Made by a program: the position numbers and the translations under genes. 36,302 nucleotides of DNA from Tidjanibacter sp. (GTDB taxonomy: Bacteria; Bacteroidota; Bacteroidia; Bacteroidales; Rikenellaceae), in NCBI GenBank assembly GCA_017521965.1, contig JAFXAY010000043.1, positions 1 to 36,302 on the forward strand. Reading direction: 5' to 3'. Every line of letters begins with the position of its first letter. Position 1 is the first letter of the stretch. The notes under the pieces are model-generated. The model searched no databases and had not been told where the DNA came from. It worked only from the letters and a program-made list of their open reading frames with translations. Of the stretch, positions 15,208 through 24,333 are shown one piece after another.

Positions 15208-16281
15208 ATGAAAAACCTTTTCCGATTGGCCATCGTGGCGGCAGGTGCACTACTGATGGTGGGCTGTAATTTTGGTGGGGGCGACGACCCCGAAGATGTG
15301 ACCCTTGCGACCGATGCGGTCTATATCACCAATGAGGGTAACTGGGGCTCGGCAAACGCCTCGCTGAGCGTCTATAACCCTGAAACAAAAGAGATTGAGA
15401 ACGGAATTTTCCGTCGTGTAAACGCTGTACCCCTCGGCGATGTGGCACAGAGTGCAGCGGTCTATGGCGACGACCTCTATGTGGTTGTCAATAACTCGGG
15501 CGTGGTCTTCCGCGTTGACCGCGCGACGATGACCGTGCAGGACAAGATTGAGGGACTCACCTCGCCCCGTTTTATTGCCCTCGCCTCCGACACCAAGGGC
15601 TACATCTCGGATATGTACACCAACAAAATCACCATCTTCAACCCCCAGACCTGCGAGGTGACGGGCGATGTAACCCTTCCCGATGATGCATCGTCGGAGC
15701 AGATGGTGGTGCTTGGCGATAAACTCTATGTGGCGTGGTGGAGCTATGGTAATACTATCTTTGTGATTGATACCAAGACCGATAAGGTGGTCGATAGTAT
15801 AGAGGTGGGCTTGCAGCCCTGCTCGCTGGTGGCCGATGGCGCAGGTAAACTCTGGGCACTCTCCGATGGTGGTGGCTACCCCCAAAACCCTGCGGGCTAC
15901 GAGGCACCCCGCCTGATGCGCATCAACCCCGCGACGGGTAGCGTGGAGCGCACCTTTACCTTCACCGAGGGCGACTACTTCTCCTCGCGCTTGGCGCTCA
16001 ATGGCGCTGCCGATACCCTTTACTATACCGTTGGCGGTGAGGTGTGGCGTATGGCTACTGCCGACAGTCAGCTCCCTGCCGAGCCCTTTATCAGCGAGGG
16101 TGTCTATTACTACTCGATGGCTGTCGATCCTGTGAGCAGTGAGCTCTATCTGGGCGACGCGGGCGACTATGTCAATCCAGGCCGAGTGATGCGCTATGCG
16201 ACCAATGGCACAAAGGTCGATGAGTTCAATGTGGGTATCTCTCCCGGCTATATCGTTTTTGGCACGTCGGAACGAGAGTAG
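15208..16281 (+). CDS. BtuG-like surface beta-propeller lipoprotein (DUF5074/YncE type), probable cobalamin binder
   Basis: This encodes 357 aa from ATG 15208. This start gives a clean lipoprotein signal (LLMVGC, Cys20), unlike the upstream in-frame ATG. The mature protein is a beta-propeller of the YncE/DUF5074 kind, with blocks such as VYITNEGNWGSANASLSVYN, GLTSPRFIALASDTKGYISD and VDSIEVGLQPCSLVADGAGK. In Bacteroides, BtuG proteins of this fold sit on the cell surface, bind cobalamin very tightly and hand it to the TonB-dependent transporter BtuB. The riboswitch directly upstream strongly supports a B12 role. No btuB lies nearby, so this is an orphan. The function is inferred from fold plus riboswitch. 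Confidence 0.82.
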   Translation: MKNLFRLAIVAAGALLMVGCNFGGGDDPEDVTLATDAVYITNEGNWGSANASLSVYNPETKEIENGIFRRVNAVPLGDVAQSAAVYGDDLYVVVNNSGVVFRVDRATMTVQDKIEGLTSPRFIALASDTKGYISDMYTNKITIFNPQTCEVTGDVTLPDDASSEQMVVLGDKLYVAWWSYGNTIFVIDTKTDKVVDSIEVGLQPCSLVADGAGKLWALSDGGGYPQNPAGYEAPRLMRINPATGSVERTFTFTEGDYFSSRLALNGAADTLYYTVGGEVWRMATADSQLPAEPFISEGVYYYSMAVDPVSSELYLGDAGDYVNPGRVMRYATNGTKVDEFNVGISPGYIVFGTSERE

Positions 16282-16487
16282 TGGCTCGATAATTGTTTGT
16301 CTGTCGGGAGTTTGGCCGATTGACTGAAAGTGCCCTATTTTATGAAAAAAGTGAAAAAATATAAGAAAAATTAGGCAGTTACGAAAAAAAGTACTAATTT
16401 AGGGGCTTGAAAGAGGTGCTAAATATAGCGCCAGTGAGATAACGGATTGAAAAACAGACAAATAATTTAATTTATCGATTTACTATT
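16282..16487. other. Intergenic leader region of the DUF3575 gene
   Basis: AT-rich and non-coding. It contains a small 7-bp hairpin (16415-16432, GGTGCTA with TAGCGCC). A -7-like TAATTTAG at 16395-16402 has one mismatch and no -33 partner, so I cannot place the promoter with confidence. Confidence 0.3.
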
Positions 16488-17024
16488 ATGAAAAAAGCAT
16501 TATTTTTGGTGATGGCCGTATTCGCTATGGCAACCGTGTGCGAGGCACAGAAGGTAACTTTGAAGACTAATGTTCCCACATTGGCTTACGGTGCAGCTAA
16601 CCTTGGTGTTGAGTTTGCAATCGCTCCTAAGTGGACTTTGGGTGCAGAGGGTACTGCTGTTGTATTTAACCCCTACGATAGCTTCTACGCTAACGGTTGG
16701 ATGGGTACCGGTGAGGTTCGCTACTACACTTGCAAGGCTTTCAATGGTCACCACTTTGGTCTTTATGGTAACGCTGCTCGCTTTGGCAAGCTCGTACTTG
16801 GCGATGGCCTTATCTCGAAGTTGGCTGCTGGCGGTCAGACCGCTAACGGTGCTGAGAACGTGAAGATCGCTTCGATTGGTCTTTCGTACGGTTACTACTT
16901 CAAGCTTGGTACTCACTGGGCTATCGATACCACTATCGGTGCTGGCGCTAACTACGCTGGTAGCAGAAGTGACTGGGCATTTGGCCTGGGTCGTTTCCAG
17001 GTTGCTCTCGGTTACCGCTTCTAA
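16488..17024 (+). CDS. DUF3575 outer-membrane beta-barrel protein
   Basis: This encodes 178 aa. The signal peptide is residues 1-20 (ending CEAQ). The mature part matches DUF3575: KVTLKTNVPTLAYGAANLGVEFAI at the start, alternating aromatic strands (VRYYTC, GLSYGYYFKLG, WAIDTTIGAG) and a C-terminal FQVALGYRF that fits the outer-membrane barrel end signature. The function is unknown. Codon use favours GGT, GCT and TAC more than in neighbouring genes (for example GGT GCA GCT AAC CTT GGT), as expected for an abundant protein. It has a single-gene layout with a strong terminator 18 bp after the stop. Confidence 0.88.
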   Translation: MKKALFLVMAVFAMATVCEAQKVTLKTNVPTLAYGAANLGVEFAIAPKWTLGAEGTAVVFNPYDSFYANGWMGTGEVRYYTCKAFNGHHFGLYGNAARFGKLVLGDGLISKLAAGGQTANGAENVKIASIGLSYGYYFKLGTHWAIDTTIGAGANYAGSRSDWAFGLGRFQVALGYRF

Positions 17025-17041
17025 TAAGTTAGATAGAGAAA

Positions 17042-17080
17042 AAAATGAGAGTGGTTTCTACACCACTCTCATTTTTTTTT
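17042..17080 (+). terminator. Strong intrinsic terminator after the DUF3575 gene
   Basis: A stem of at least 12 bp (17044-17055 with 17062-17073, TTCTAC loop) is followed by T9. The stem AATGAGAGTGGT resembles the GAGAGCAA hairpins elsewhere and, like them, is followed at once by TAGGGAGTT. Confidence 0.9.
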
Positions 17081-17081
17081 G

Positions 17082-17257
17082 TAGGGAGTTTCAAGAATTC
17101 AAAATTCAAAGTTCAAAATTCAAAATGATTTTAGGGAACTTAGTGAGTGTTAGAGAATTTAAGGAGTTTAGGGAATAATGGGAATTATGGGAGTAATGGG
17201 AGACTCTTTAAACTCACTAAACTCTTTAAATTCCCTAAATTCACTAAACTCCCTAAC
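17082..17257. repeat. 9-bp-unit array with strand switch
   Basis: A TTCAAAA-rich heptamer stretch (17091-17127) is followed by GGGA-type 9-bp units (17132-17201), which then turn into reverse-complement units (AACTCACTA, AATTCCCTA) up to 17255. Confidence 0.75.
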
Positions 17258-17260
17258 ATC

Positions 17261-17300
17261 ATACTCGCGGGTAGCATTTTTACTACCCGCGAGTATTTTG
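17261..17300 (+). terminator. 14-bp hairpin with GCGGGTAG core
   Basis: ATACTCGCGGGTAG (17261-17274) pairs perfectly with 17283-17296, followed by TTTT after the final TA. A close relative is at 26452-26490. No gene directly upstream needs it, so a terminator role is uncertain. Confidence 0.5.
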
Positions 17301-17361
17301 CGGTTTAATATAGTGAGTGTTAAGGAGCGTTAGGGAACTTAGGGAGTTTAGGGAAAACCGC
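17300..17361. repeat. G-rich 9-bp array clamped by a 7-bp stem
   Basis: GCGGTTT (17300-17306) and AAACCGC (17355-17361) pair around a purine-only array (GTGAGTGTTAAGGAGCGTTA, then GGGAACTTAGGGAGTTTAGG). Confidence 0.55.
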
Positions 17362-17454
17362 TTAGGCTCTTTGAGAAACGAATGGAGTCACAGAAAAACT
17401 CTTTCTGTATCAGTTTTGTTTTTCGGGTTTAGGTGAACGCCATCGAAGATGGTG

Positions 17455-17518
17455 CGATAATAAAAAGAGATAGGCTTGTCAAACTTGTTTGAACAAAGCC
17501 TATCTCTTTTTGTTATCG
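17455..17518. repeat. Long inverted repeat, 22 of 23 bp
   Basis: The arms 17455-17477 and 17496-17518 differ at one pair; the core is AAAAAGAGATAGGCTT with AAGCCTATCTCTTTTT. No gene overlaps. The remaining DNA from 17362 to 17615 shows no coding signal. Confidence 0.65.
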
Positions 17519-17560
17519 AAGTAGCCGCAGGCTATCCCTAAATCCGCAAACTAAATAGTA

Positions 17561-17599
17561 CAAAAGTTTTTGGTTCCGCTTTTTACAAAAAGCGGAGAA
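17561..17599. repeat. 39-bp dispersed repeat, copy 2 (possible tsaD terminator)
   Basis: It is identical to 11763-11801 except for the two loop bases. It lies 17 bp beyond the tsaD stop, and on the minus strand it forms a GC-then-T hairpin that could end the tsaD transcript. Confidence 0.65.
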
Positions 17600-17615
17600 G
17601 AAAAGCGACAAAAAC

Positions 17616-18656
17616 CTACTTTTTCTCCAATTCGGAGAGGCGTGCTACGGGGGCTATGTCGAGGCTGGCGGTGTTGCCTGCGAGGTAGTTGTAGTAGCCT
17701 GATACTGCGATCATTGCGGCGTTGTCGGTGGTAAATTTGATGGGTGGCAGGTAGGTGTTCCACTTGCGTCGTCGTCCCATCTCCTCTATGGCGTGTCTGA
17801 GTCCCGAGTTTGCCGATACGCCACCTGCTATTGCTATCTCTTTGATGCCTGTTGCTTTGGAGGCTTTTATGAGTTTGTTGAGGAGTATGTCGATTATGGT
17901 CTTTTGTAGTGAGGCGCATAGGTCGGCTTTGTTCTCCTCTATGAAGTTGGGGTTTTCGGCTATGTTGTCGCGCAGGAAGTAGAGGAACGATGTTTTGAGT
18001 CCGCTGAAACTGTAATTAAATCCCTCTATGGAGGGCTTCGCAAAGCGGAACTTCTCGGGGTCGCCTTCGGCTGCCAGACGGTCTATTATGGGGCCGCCGG
18101 GGTAGGGGAGTCCCATCACCTTGGCGCACTTGTCGAACGCCTCGCCTGCTGCGTCGTCTATTGTGGTACCTATTATCTCCATTTGGAGTGGTGAATCTAC
18201 GCGCACTATCTGGCTGTGGCCACCGCTCACGAGCAGGCAGAGGAAGGGAAATGCGGGCGTGGGTCGTGGCTCGTCGGGGAGTGCGATGAAGTGGGAGAGT
18301 ATGTGCCCTTGGAGGTGGTTTACCTCGACCATCGGAACATTTTTTGCAAGCGATAGTCCTTTGGCGAATGATACTCCGACGAGCAGTGAGCCGAGCAAGC
18401 CGGGGCCGCGTGTGAAGGCTATGGCGTCGAGTTCATCGGCAGTTATGCCTGCCTCTTTGAGTGCGGTGTCGACCACGGGGATTATGTTCTGCTGGTGTGC
18501 TCGCGAGGCGAGTTCGGGTATTACGCCACCATATTTTTGATGAACGGCTTGCGAGGCTATGACGTTGGAGAGCATCACTCGGCCGCGTAGGAGAGCGGCA
18601 GATGTGTCGTCGCAAGAAGATTCTATACCTAAAATTATAACATCGTTGTCGTTCAT
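17616..18656 (-). CDS. tsaD: tRNA N6-adenosine threonylcarbamoyltransferase
   Basis: This encodes 346 aa from ATG 18656; a TTG two codons upstream is less likely. TsaD (Kae1/Gcp) transfers the threonylcarbamoyl group to A37 of tRNAs that read ANN codons, working with TsaB, TsaE and TsaC. Motifs include GIESSCDDTSAAL (10-22), GVIPELASRAH (44-54), the metal-binding His pair in VNHLQGH (His114, His118), LLVSGGHSQ and, near the C-terminus, AIAGGVSANSGLR and TDNAAMIA. Length and motifs are standard. It is divergent from the tamB-like gene with a 50-bp gap; only one-mismatch -7 boxes are visible in that gap for either gene. Confidence 0.97.
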   Translation of the reverse strand: MNDNDVIILGIESSCDDTSAALLRGRVMLSNVIASQAVHQKYGGVIPELASRAHQQNIIPVVDTALKEAGITADELDAIAFTRGPGLLGSLLVGVSFAKGLSLAKNVPMVEVNHLQGHILSHFIALPDEPRPTPAFPFLCLLVSGGHSQIVRVDSPLQMEIIGTTIDDAAGEAFDKCAKVMGLPYPGGPIIDRLAAEGDPEKFRFAKPSIEGFNYSFSGLKTSFLYFLRDNIAENPNFIEENKADLCASLQKTIIDILLNKLIKASKATGIKEIAIAGGVSANSGLRHAIEEMGRRRKWNTYLPPIKFTTDNAAMIAVSGYYNYLAGNTASLDIAPVARLSELEKK

Positions 18657-18706
18657 TTCCAAAATTCAGATTTTTTTCGTAAAATTGTGAGTTTATTGGA
18701 CTAATA

Positions 18707-21700
18707 ATGCGCAAAGTTATAAAAATATTATTAACCGTGGTATCGTCGCTCATCTTGGCAACGATTATTTTGCCATTGGTGCTGACCGCATTGTTAGGTG
18801 TCCCTGCTGTGCAAAATGCTGTGGTTGATGTACTTACCGCTCAGGTCACTAAGCGTACGGGGATAGAGATGGATATCGAAAAAGTACGCATCAGGGGCTA
18901 TAATCGTGTTGAGGCCGACGGTATTTTTGTGGCTGACAAGCGTGGCGACACTATGCTCTATGTCCAGCACGCCAAGGCCAACCTGAATAAGGCGGCTATC
19001 GCTAAGGGCAAAATCGTCGTGGGCGATGTGTATGCCGAGGGTGCGCTGGTCAATGTCTATATGATTAAGCCTGAGGAGGGTCTGTCGAATATTAAGGAGA
19101 CGCTTGGCGAGCCTGACGAAACAAACGAAGATTTCACGCTGGATATCAACGATATAACACTTGTAGATTCGCGCTTTGTCTATAACGATACTATCCGCTA
19201 CTACGACGTTGTGGGCGGCGGTATCAATTGGATGGCGATGGATTTCCAGCATATGGACGCCAAGAGCGACCATATCCGTATGAGGGGTGACAGCCTCTCG
19301 ATGGAGTTGCACGATATCTCGTTTGTCGATAAGTCGGGTGTTGTGGCCGACTATGTGGGCGCAGGCGACTTCTCGCTGAGTGATAGTAACCTCTATTTCA
19401 GTGAGTTGAAGGTGCGCTCGGGTAATGCCGACCTCTACCTGCCACGCCTTGCGCTGATGGCCGACGATTGGCATAAGTACCAGAACTTTATGGACAGCGT
19501 ACGTATCGAGGGTGTGAGCGTTGGCTCTCGCCTGGATATGACCACGTTGAGCAATTTCGTGCCAACGATGTGGACTCAGATACCTATCGAGTTGAGCGAC
19601 CTCTCGCTGACGGTAGGTGGCACTGTGAACGACTTCGAGGGCGAGATTGAAAATGTGGTGGTGAACGATATGGCCAGCCTCTCCACCAAGTTCTCGGCGG
19701 TTGATATTGAGCAACTTGCCGATGCACGCTTGGCTCTCCAAGGACTCTCGTTGCAGAGTGAGGGTAGTGCAGTGTGCGACCTCTATGCCGAGATTTCGGG
19801 TAAGCGACTCTCGTCGGAGGTGGCGACTATCATCCGCCGACTGGGCGTAGTGGGCGTGGGTGCTACGGTGTCGGGTCTGCTCTCCGACTTGCAGGGTCGT
19901 GTGGCGCTGAACACCTCGGCAGGTGCTGTGGAGGTTAGTGCCGATGTGGCCGCTCCGCGTGGCGAGTACGATGCACACGTGGTGGCGCGCAGTGTCGATT
20001 TGGGCCGACTGCTGGCTAAGGATAACTTGGGCAAGGTGTCGCTGGTGGGCGATGCCAAGAGCGGCAGGGCCGATGGGGACACCACAGCCAACCTGCTCCT
20101 CGATATCTCGGAACTCGACTTTAATAATCACAAATTCAGCGATATAGCCTTAGATGCCAACTATGAGAAACGATTGGTGGAGCTATCGCTCAACAGTAGA
20201 GATAGCGCAGCACTGCTCACCATCGACGGGCAAGTTAACCTCAATGGCTCTGCTCCGCGCTACGATGCGCGCTTGAAGGTGGAACGTGCTGATCTTCACG
20301 AGATTGGCTTGGTGGCCGATAGTGTGTCGCTCTTTGCAGGCAATATGTACGGTAGGGTTACGGGTCGCACCTTGGAGGAGATGAGCGGCGACATCAGGTT
20401 TGGTGACCTGAGCTATACCTCCTCGCGCGATACGGTGACCACCGAGTCGATTACTGTGGTGGGTCATAGTGCCGAGGGCGCTGCCGAACTGAAATTGGAG
20501 AGCGATATTATCGATATAAACCTCAGTGGCCCTGTTAGTTACCGCGAGGTAGTCAACTACTTTGGCGACACTTTGTGGCGCTATCTGCCCTCGCTCTCGC
20601 CTGCCGAGAGTGGTGTGGGTGAGCAGCAACTGCTGGCTGTGGCCGAAGAGGAGGAGGCGATGCCCGCCGACGCTGCGGTGCGTATCGAGGTGGGCGATGC
20701 CGATGCTGTGGCGGGTATCTTCGTACCAGGATTGCAGATTGCCCCCAAGACCCGACTTGACTTCAACTTCAACCCCACTACCGAGCAGTTCAACCTGCAA
20801 GCCTCCTCGCCCTATATCGAGGTAGGCGATGTTTTGGTGGCAAATATGGCGCTGAGTAGCAGGAATTTGCCCGACTCTATGTGGATTAGCTCCTCGGCTG
20901 AGGATCTCTATGTGTCGGGACTCCATATGCCGCGTTTCGGCCTGAGTGGCGGTGCAAAGCAGAACCATATCGACTTGGTGGCTGGCTTCGAGGATAACAC
21001 CACGGGATTGGGTGCAAGACTTGGTATCTGCTCACGTCTGGGACGTGACGAAGAGGGCAAGGCGACTATCTCGGCCAACTTTGAAGACTCCTATATTAAT
21101 ACTCTCGACCGTCGTTGGGAGGTGACCTCCGATAGTATCCTCTACACCCCTAAGAGTACCTTTATCGAGAACTTTGCGCTGAGTGCTGCCGAGCAGAGCC
21201 TGTTGCTCGACGGTATTGTTTCTTCTCTGCCGACCGATACTCTGCATCTCGATATCAATAACTTAGACCTGTCGCTGTTTAATCCTATTATCGAAGATTC
21301 CGGTTACGATCTGGGCGGTCGTATCGACGGTCACGCTGACCTGATGTCGGTACTGAACAAGATGGTGATCGAGGCGGAGATGGACTTTGTGGAGATGAGC
21401 GCCAATGAGTTTGTTGCGCCCACCTTGCGCTTCGATAGCCGTATGGACTTCGGCGCGGAGCGTGTGACACTCCATCTGGCTGAGGCAGAGAGCGGTAAAG
21501 ACCTTATCGAAGGCTACTACCGTCCTGCCGACCGTGCTTTCTTGGCCGATGTGACTATCGACCGACTGCCGCTTGCCCTGCTCGATGCCGCTTTGGAGGG
21601 TGTGGCGAGCGACAACGAGGGTGCTCTCTCGCTCGATGTTGAGGTGGCAAACGACAGCCAAAATGGCCTGCAACTCAATGGCGATGTGGTGGTCGATGAG

Positions 21701-23215
21701 CTTGTTACCACCGTCGATTTCCTCGGTGTGCGCTATTCGTTGCCCAAGGCGACACTTGCGCTGAATAATAGTCGCGGTCGTATCCGTGGCGCACAACTTG
21801 TTGACCCCGAGGGTAATAGAGGTACATTAGAGTTGGAACTCGATATGACCGATATGCAGAATTTGCGCTACGATGTGCGCCTGTTGCCTGTCGATATGTT
21901 GGTGCTCAACACCGAGCAGAGCTACGACGCCGAGTTCTATGGCCGCATCTATGCTTCGGGTGCAGTGATTGTCGAGGGCAACAACCTCGGTACCAATATG
22001 GATATTGTGGCGACCACCTCGAACAACTCCAATTTCTACCTCCCCCTCTCGGGTACGAGCGAGTTCTCCTCGACCGACTTTGTCACCTTTGTCACTCCCA
22101 CCGTGGAGGAGCAGACTCCCGACGAACTCACCCGACGTAAGGAGCGATACACGCAGAGTGTGAATAATAGTGGCGTGACGAACAAGGACTTGAATATCAC
22201 AATGACACTCAACGTGTTACCCAACCTCGATTTCCACCTGCAACTCGACCCCGAGAACAACAACGAGTTGCGTGCTACGGGTAATGCCGCGCTCAACCTC
22301 AATATCAACCCCTCGCGCGATATATTTACTATGTATGGCGACTACCAAATCTCGGAGGGAACACTATCGCTCAACTTGGAGGACCTGATTGTCCGCGAGT
22401 TCTCCATACAGTCGGGTAGCACCATCGATTGGAGTGGTAGCCCGCTCGATGCGACACTCAACATCGACGCCGCCTATCGACTTAAAACGTCGCTTGCGCC
22501 GCTGCTCAACCTCGGCGAGGATATGGCTTACAACAATACCACCGTCGAGTGTATCGTGACGCTCTCCGACCGCCTCTCCGAGCCATCGATATCGTTCGAC
22601 GTGCGCCTGCCCAATGCAAGTTCGGAGTATCAGAGCCTGATTTCCAGCGCGTTCAGTACTCAGGAGATGATGGCAACCCAATTCATCTACCTCCTCGCAT
22701 TTGGCAATTTCTACTCCGATACCTCGTCGCAAAACCTCAATATCGGTGCGCAGACGGGCTCTATGATTGGCTTCGATATTCTCAGCCGCCAGCTCAGCAA
22801 CCTCCTCTCATCGGAGGATGTGAGCTTCGACTTCCGCTACCGTCCGCGTGGCGAGTTGAACTCCGATGAGGTGGGTGTCGATATCCAAAAACCCCTTATC
22901 GGCGACCGTCTGGTCTTGGAGTTGGAGGCCAACTACGACACGGGTAATAACCCCACCACCTCTACCGACACCCGCGTATCGGGTGGTGGCTCGCTCACCT
23001 ACACCATCGACAAGGCGGGTAACCTGATACTCCGAGGCTTCTCGCGTACGATTGACAGCTTCGACGAGAACCAGGGTCTGCAAGAAAATGGCGTCGGTCT
23101 ATACTACGGACAGAACTTCGATACGTTTAAAGAGTTGAGGGAACGCCGCCGAGAACGCCGCCGAGAACGCCGCGAGGCCAAGGCTCAGAGTGTGCAAAAT
23201 GAAGAGACAGAATAA
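18707..23215 (+). CDS. TamB-family translocation/assembly module protein (DUF490, AsmA-like)
   Basis: This encodes 1502 aa. It has an N-terminal membrane anchor (residues about 5-30) and then a very long beta-rich, AsmA-like region with repeated hydrophobic-groove strands. The C-terminal TamB/DUF490 domain (about 1050-1470) contains YQISEGTLSLNLEDLIVREF, STIDWSGSPLDATLNIDAAY, FSTQEMMATQFIYLLAFGNF and SLTYTIDKAGNLILRGFSR. The tail is highly basic (RRRERRRERREAK). Proteobacterial TamB spans the periplasm, partners the BamA-like TamA and has been linked to barrel assembly and phospholipid transport. No tamA is visible here. It is followed 35 bp later by exbB on the same strand. Confidence 0.9.
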   Translation: MRKVIKILLTVVSSLILATIILPLVLTALLGVPAVQNAVVDVLTAQVTKRTGIEMDIEKVRIRGYNRVEADGIFVADKRGDTMLYVQHAKANLNKAAIAKGKIVVGDVYAEGALVNVYMIKPEEGLSNIKETLGEPDETNEDFTLDINDITLVDSRFVYNDTIRYYDVVGGGINWMAMDFQHMDAKSDHIRMRGDSLSMELHDISFVDKSGVVADYVGAGDFSLSDSNLYFSELKVRSGNADLYLPRLALMADDWHKYQNFMDSVRIEGVSVGSRLDMTTLSNFVPTMWTQIPIELSDLSLTVGGTVNDFEGEIENVVVNDMASLSTKFSAVDIEQLADARLALQGLSLQSEGSAVCDLYAEISGKRLSSEVATIIRRLGVVGVGATVSGLLSDLQGRVALNTSAGAVEVSADVAAPRGEYDAHVVARSVDLGRLLAKDNLGKVSLVGDAKSGRADGDTTANLLLDISELDFNNHKFSDIALDANYEKRLVELSLNSRDSAALLTIDGQVNLNGSAPRYDARLKVERADLHEIGLVADSVSLFAGNMYGRVTGRTLEEMSGDIRFGDLSYTSSRDTVTTESITVVGHSAEGAAELKLESDIIDINLSGPVSYREVVNYFGDTLWRYLPSLSPAESGVGEQQLLAVAEEEEAMPADAAVRIEVGDADAVAGIFVPGLQIAPKTRLDFNFNPTTEQFNLQASSPYIEVGDVLVANMALSSRNLPDSMWISSSAEDLYVSGLHMPRFGLSGGAKQNHIDLVAGFEDNTTGLGARLGICSRLGRDEEGKATISANFEDSYINTLDRRWEVTSDSILYTPKSTFIENFALSAAEQSLLLDGIVSSLPTDTLHLDINNLDLSLFNPIIEDSGYDLGGRIDGHADLMSVLNKMVIEAEMDFVEMSANEFVAPTLRFDSRMDFGAERVTLHLAEAESGKDLIEGYYRPADRAFLADVTIDRLPLALLDAALEGVASDNEGALSLDVEVANDSQNGLQLNGDVVVDELVTTVDFLGVRYSLPKATLALNNSRGRIRGAQLVDPEGNRGTLELELDMTDMQNLRYDVRLLPVDMLVLNTEQSYDAEFYGRIYASGAVIVEGNNLGTNMDIVATTSNNSNFYLPLSGTSEFSSTDFVTFVTPTVEEQTPDELTRRKERYTQSVNNSGVTNKDLNITMTLNVLPNLDFHLQLDPENNNELRATGNAALNLNINPSRDIFTMYGDYQISEGTLSLNLEDLIVREFSIQSGSTIDWSGSPLDATLNIDAAYRLKTSLAPLLNLGEDMAYNNTTVECIVTLSDRLSEPSISFDVRLPNASSEYQSLISSAFSTQEMMATQFIYLLAFGNFYSDTSSQNLNIGAQTGSMIGFDILSRQLSNLLSSEDVSFDFRYRPRGELNSDEVGVDIQKPLIGDRLVLELEANYDTGNNPTTSTDTRVSGGGSLTYTIDKAGNLILRGFSRTIDSFDENQGLQENGVGLYYGQNFDTFKELRERRRERRRERREAKAQSVQNEETE

Positions 23216-23250
23216 ATTACAATAATAACAAATAAACTACACAAACAACT

Positions 23251-23937
23251 ATGATTACACTTTTGCAGGCCACTCCCGAGATGGCCGTTGAGGTCACTCC
23301 GGTGGCAGAGAGTATGAGTTTTGGCGACTTGTTTATGGCAGGTGGTTGGCTGATGTGGCCGCTGTTGGCGTTGCTCGGCGTGGCCATCTTCATCTTCGTT
23401 GAGCGCTTTATCGCTATCCGCAAGGCCTCGCGCGTGGATGAGAACTTTATGCACCGCGTGCGCGACTACATCTACGAGGGTAAAATTCAGACCGCTATCA
23501 AGATGTGCCGCTCGACAAATACCCCCATCGCGCGTATGATTGAGAAGGGTATCGGTCGTATTGGTCGCCCGATGGCCGATGTGCAGAACGCCATCGAGAA
23601 TCAGGCAAACCTCGAAGTGTCGAAACTCGAAAACAACCTCCCGATTCTGGCAACCATCTCCGGTGGTGCTCCTATGATTGGTTTCTTGGGTACTGTACTC
23701 GGTATGGTGCGTGCCTTTATGAACCTCTCCTCGGCAGGCGGCACCGTAGATATGGCACTCCTCTCGGGCGGTATGTACACCGCGATGATTACCACCGTGG
23801 CCGGTCTTATCGTGGGTATCCCCGCCTACTTCGGCTACAACTATCTGGTGGCCCGCATCGAGAAACTCGTATTCCGTATGGAGGCCAACTCGATCGCTTT
23901 TATGGATATTCTCAACCAGCCGGTTGACAAAAAATAG
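23251..23937 (+). CDS. exbB: MotA/TolQ/ExbB proton channel family protein
   Basis: This encodes 228 aa. ExbB-type topology: a periplasmic start, first transmembrane segment at about 33-55 (LMWPLLALLGVAIFIFVERF), a long cytoplasmic loop with the KMCRSTNTPIARMIEKG and LEVSKLENNLPILATISGGAPMIGFLGTV blocks, then two more membrane segments (about 143-160 and 170-192). The LATISGGAPMIGFLGTV segment is the family's conserved second span. With ExbD it uses the proton gradient to energise TonB, or a TolQR-like machine. exbD follows after 6 bp, so the two are translationally close. Confidence 0.92.
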   Translation: MITLLQATPEMAVEVTPVAESMSFGDLFMAGGWLMWPLLALLGVAIFIFVERFIAIRKASRVDENFMHRVRDYIYEGKIQTAIKMCRSTNTPIARMIEKGIGRIGRPMADVQNAIENQANLEVSKLENNLPILATISGGAPMIGFLGTVLGMVRAFMNLSSAGGTVDMALLSGGMYTAMITTVAGLIVGIPAYFGYNYLVARIEKLVFRMEANSIAFMDILNQPVDKK

Positions 23938-23943
23938 TGGACT

Positions 23944-24333
23944 ATGGCTATCAAACACGGAAGTAAAGTAGAAGTGGGTTACTCGTCGGCCTCGATGACC
24001 GACCTGATGTTCCTGCTCCTTATCTTTATGCTCATAGCGACCACCCTCATCAACCCCAACGCGTTGAAGGTGATGCTTCCCAAAAGCAGCAACCAGCTCA
24101 AAGAGAAGCCCTACACCACCGTTACCGTGACAGCCGATATGCGCTACTATGTGGAGACCGAGCCTGTGTCGTTCTCCTCGCTCGAAGGTGCGTTGCAGAC
24201 CAAGTTGGAGGGTGTTGCCGAGCCTATGATTTCGCTCCATATGGACAAGAGCGTCCCCGTCGACGAGTTTGTCAAGGTGATGAATATAGCGAAGGATAAT
24301 GGGTATAAATTAATCCTTGCCACCCAACCTTAG
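23944..24333 (+). CDS. exbD: ExbD/TolR biopolymer transport protein
   Basis: This encodes 129 aa with one transmembrane helix (residues about 19-38) carrying the essential protonatable Asp20 (SMTDLMFLLLIFML). The periplasmic domain follows, with LKVMLPKSS and a TVTVTADMRYYV strand typical of ExbD. It is the partner of ExbB 6 bp upstream. Its TAG stop is followed directly by a decayed copy of the ~125-bp palindrome and a 9-bp array, which separate it from the tonB-like gene by 221 bp. Confidence 0.92.
   Translation: MAIKHGSKVEVGYSSASMTDLMFLLLIFMLIATTLINPNALKVMLPKSSNQLKEKPYTTVTVTADMRYYVETEPVSFSSLEGALQTKLEGVAEPMISLHMDKSVPVDEFVKVMNIAKDNGYKLILATQP

Noticed and set aside
18794..20131. 445-aa open frame antisense to the tamB-like gene
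   Set aside because: It is His/Gln/Arg-rich with no domain motif, and it lies fully inside a well-supported gene on the other strand.
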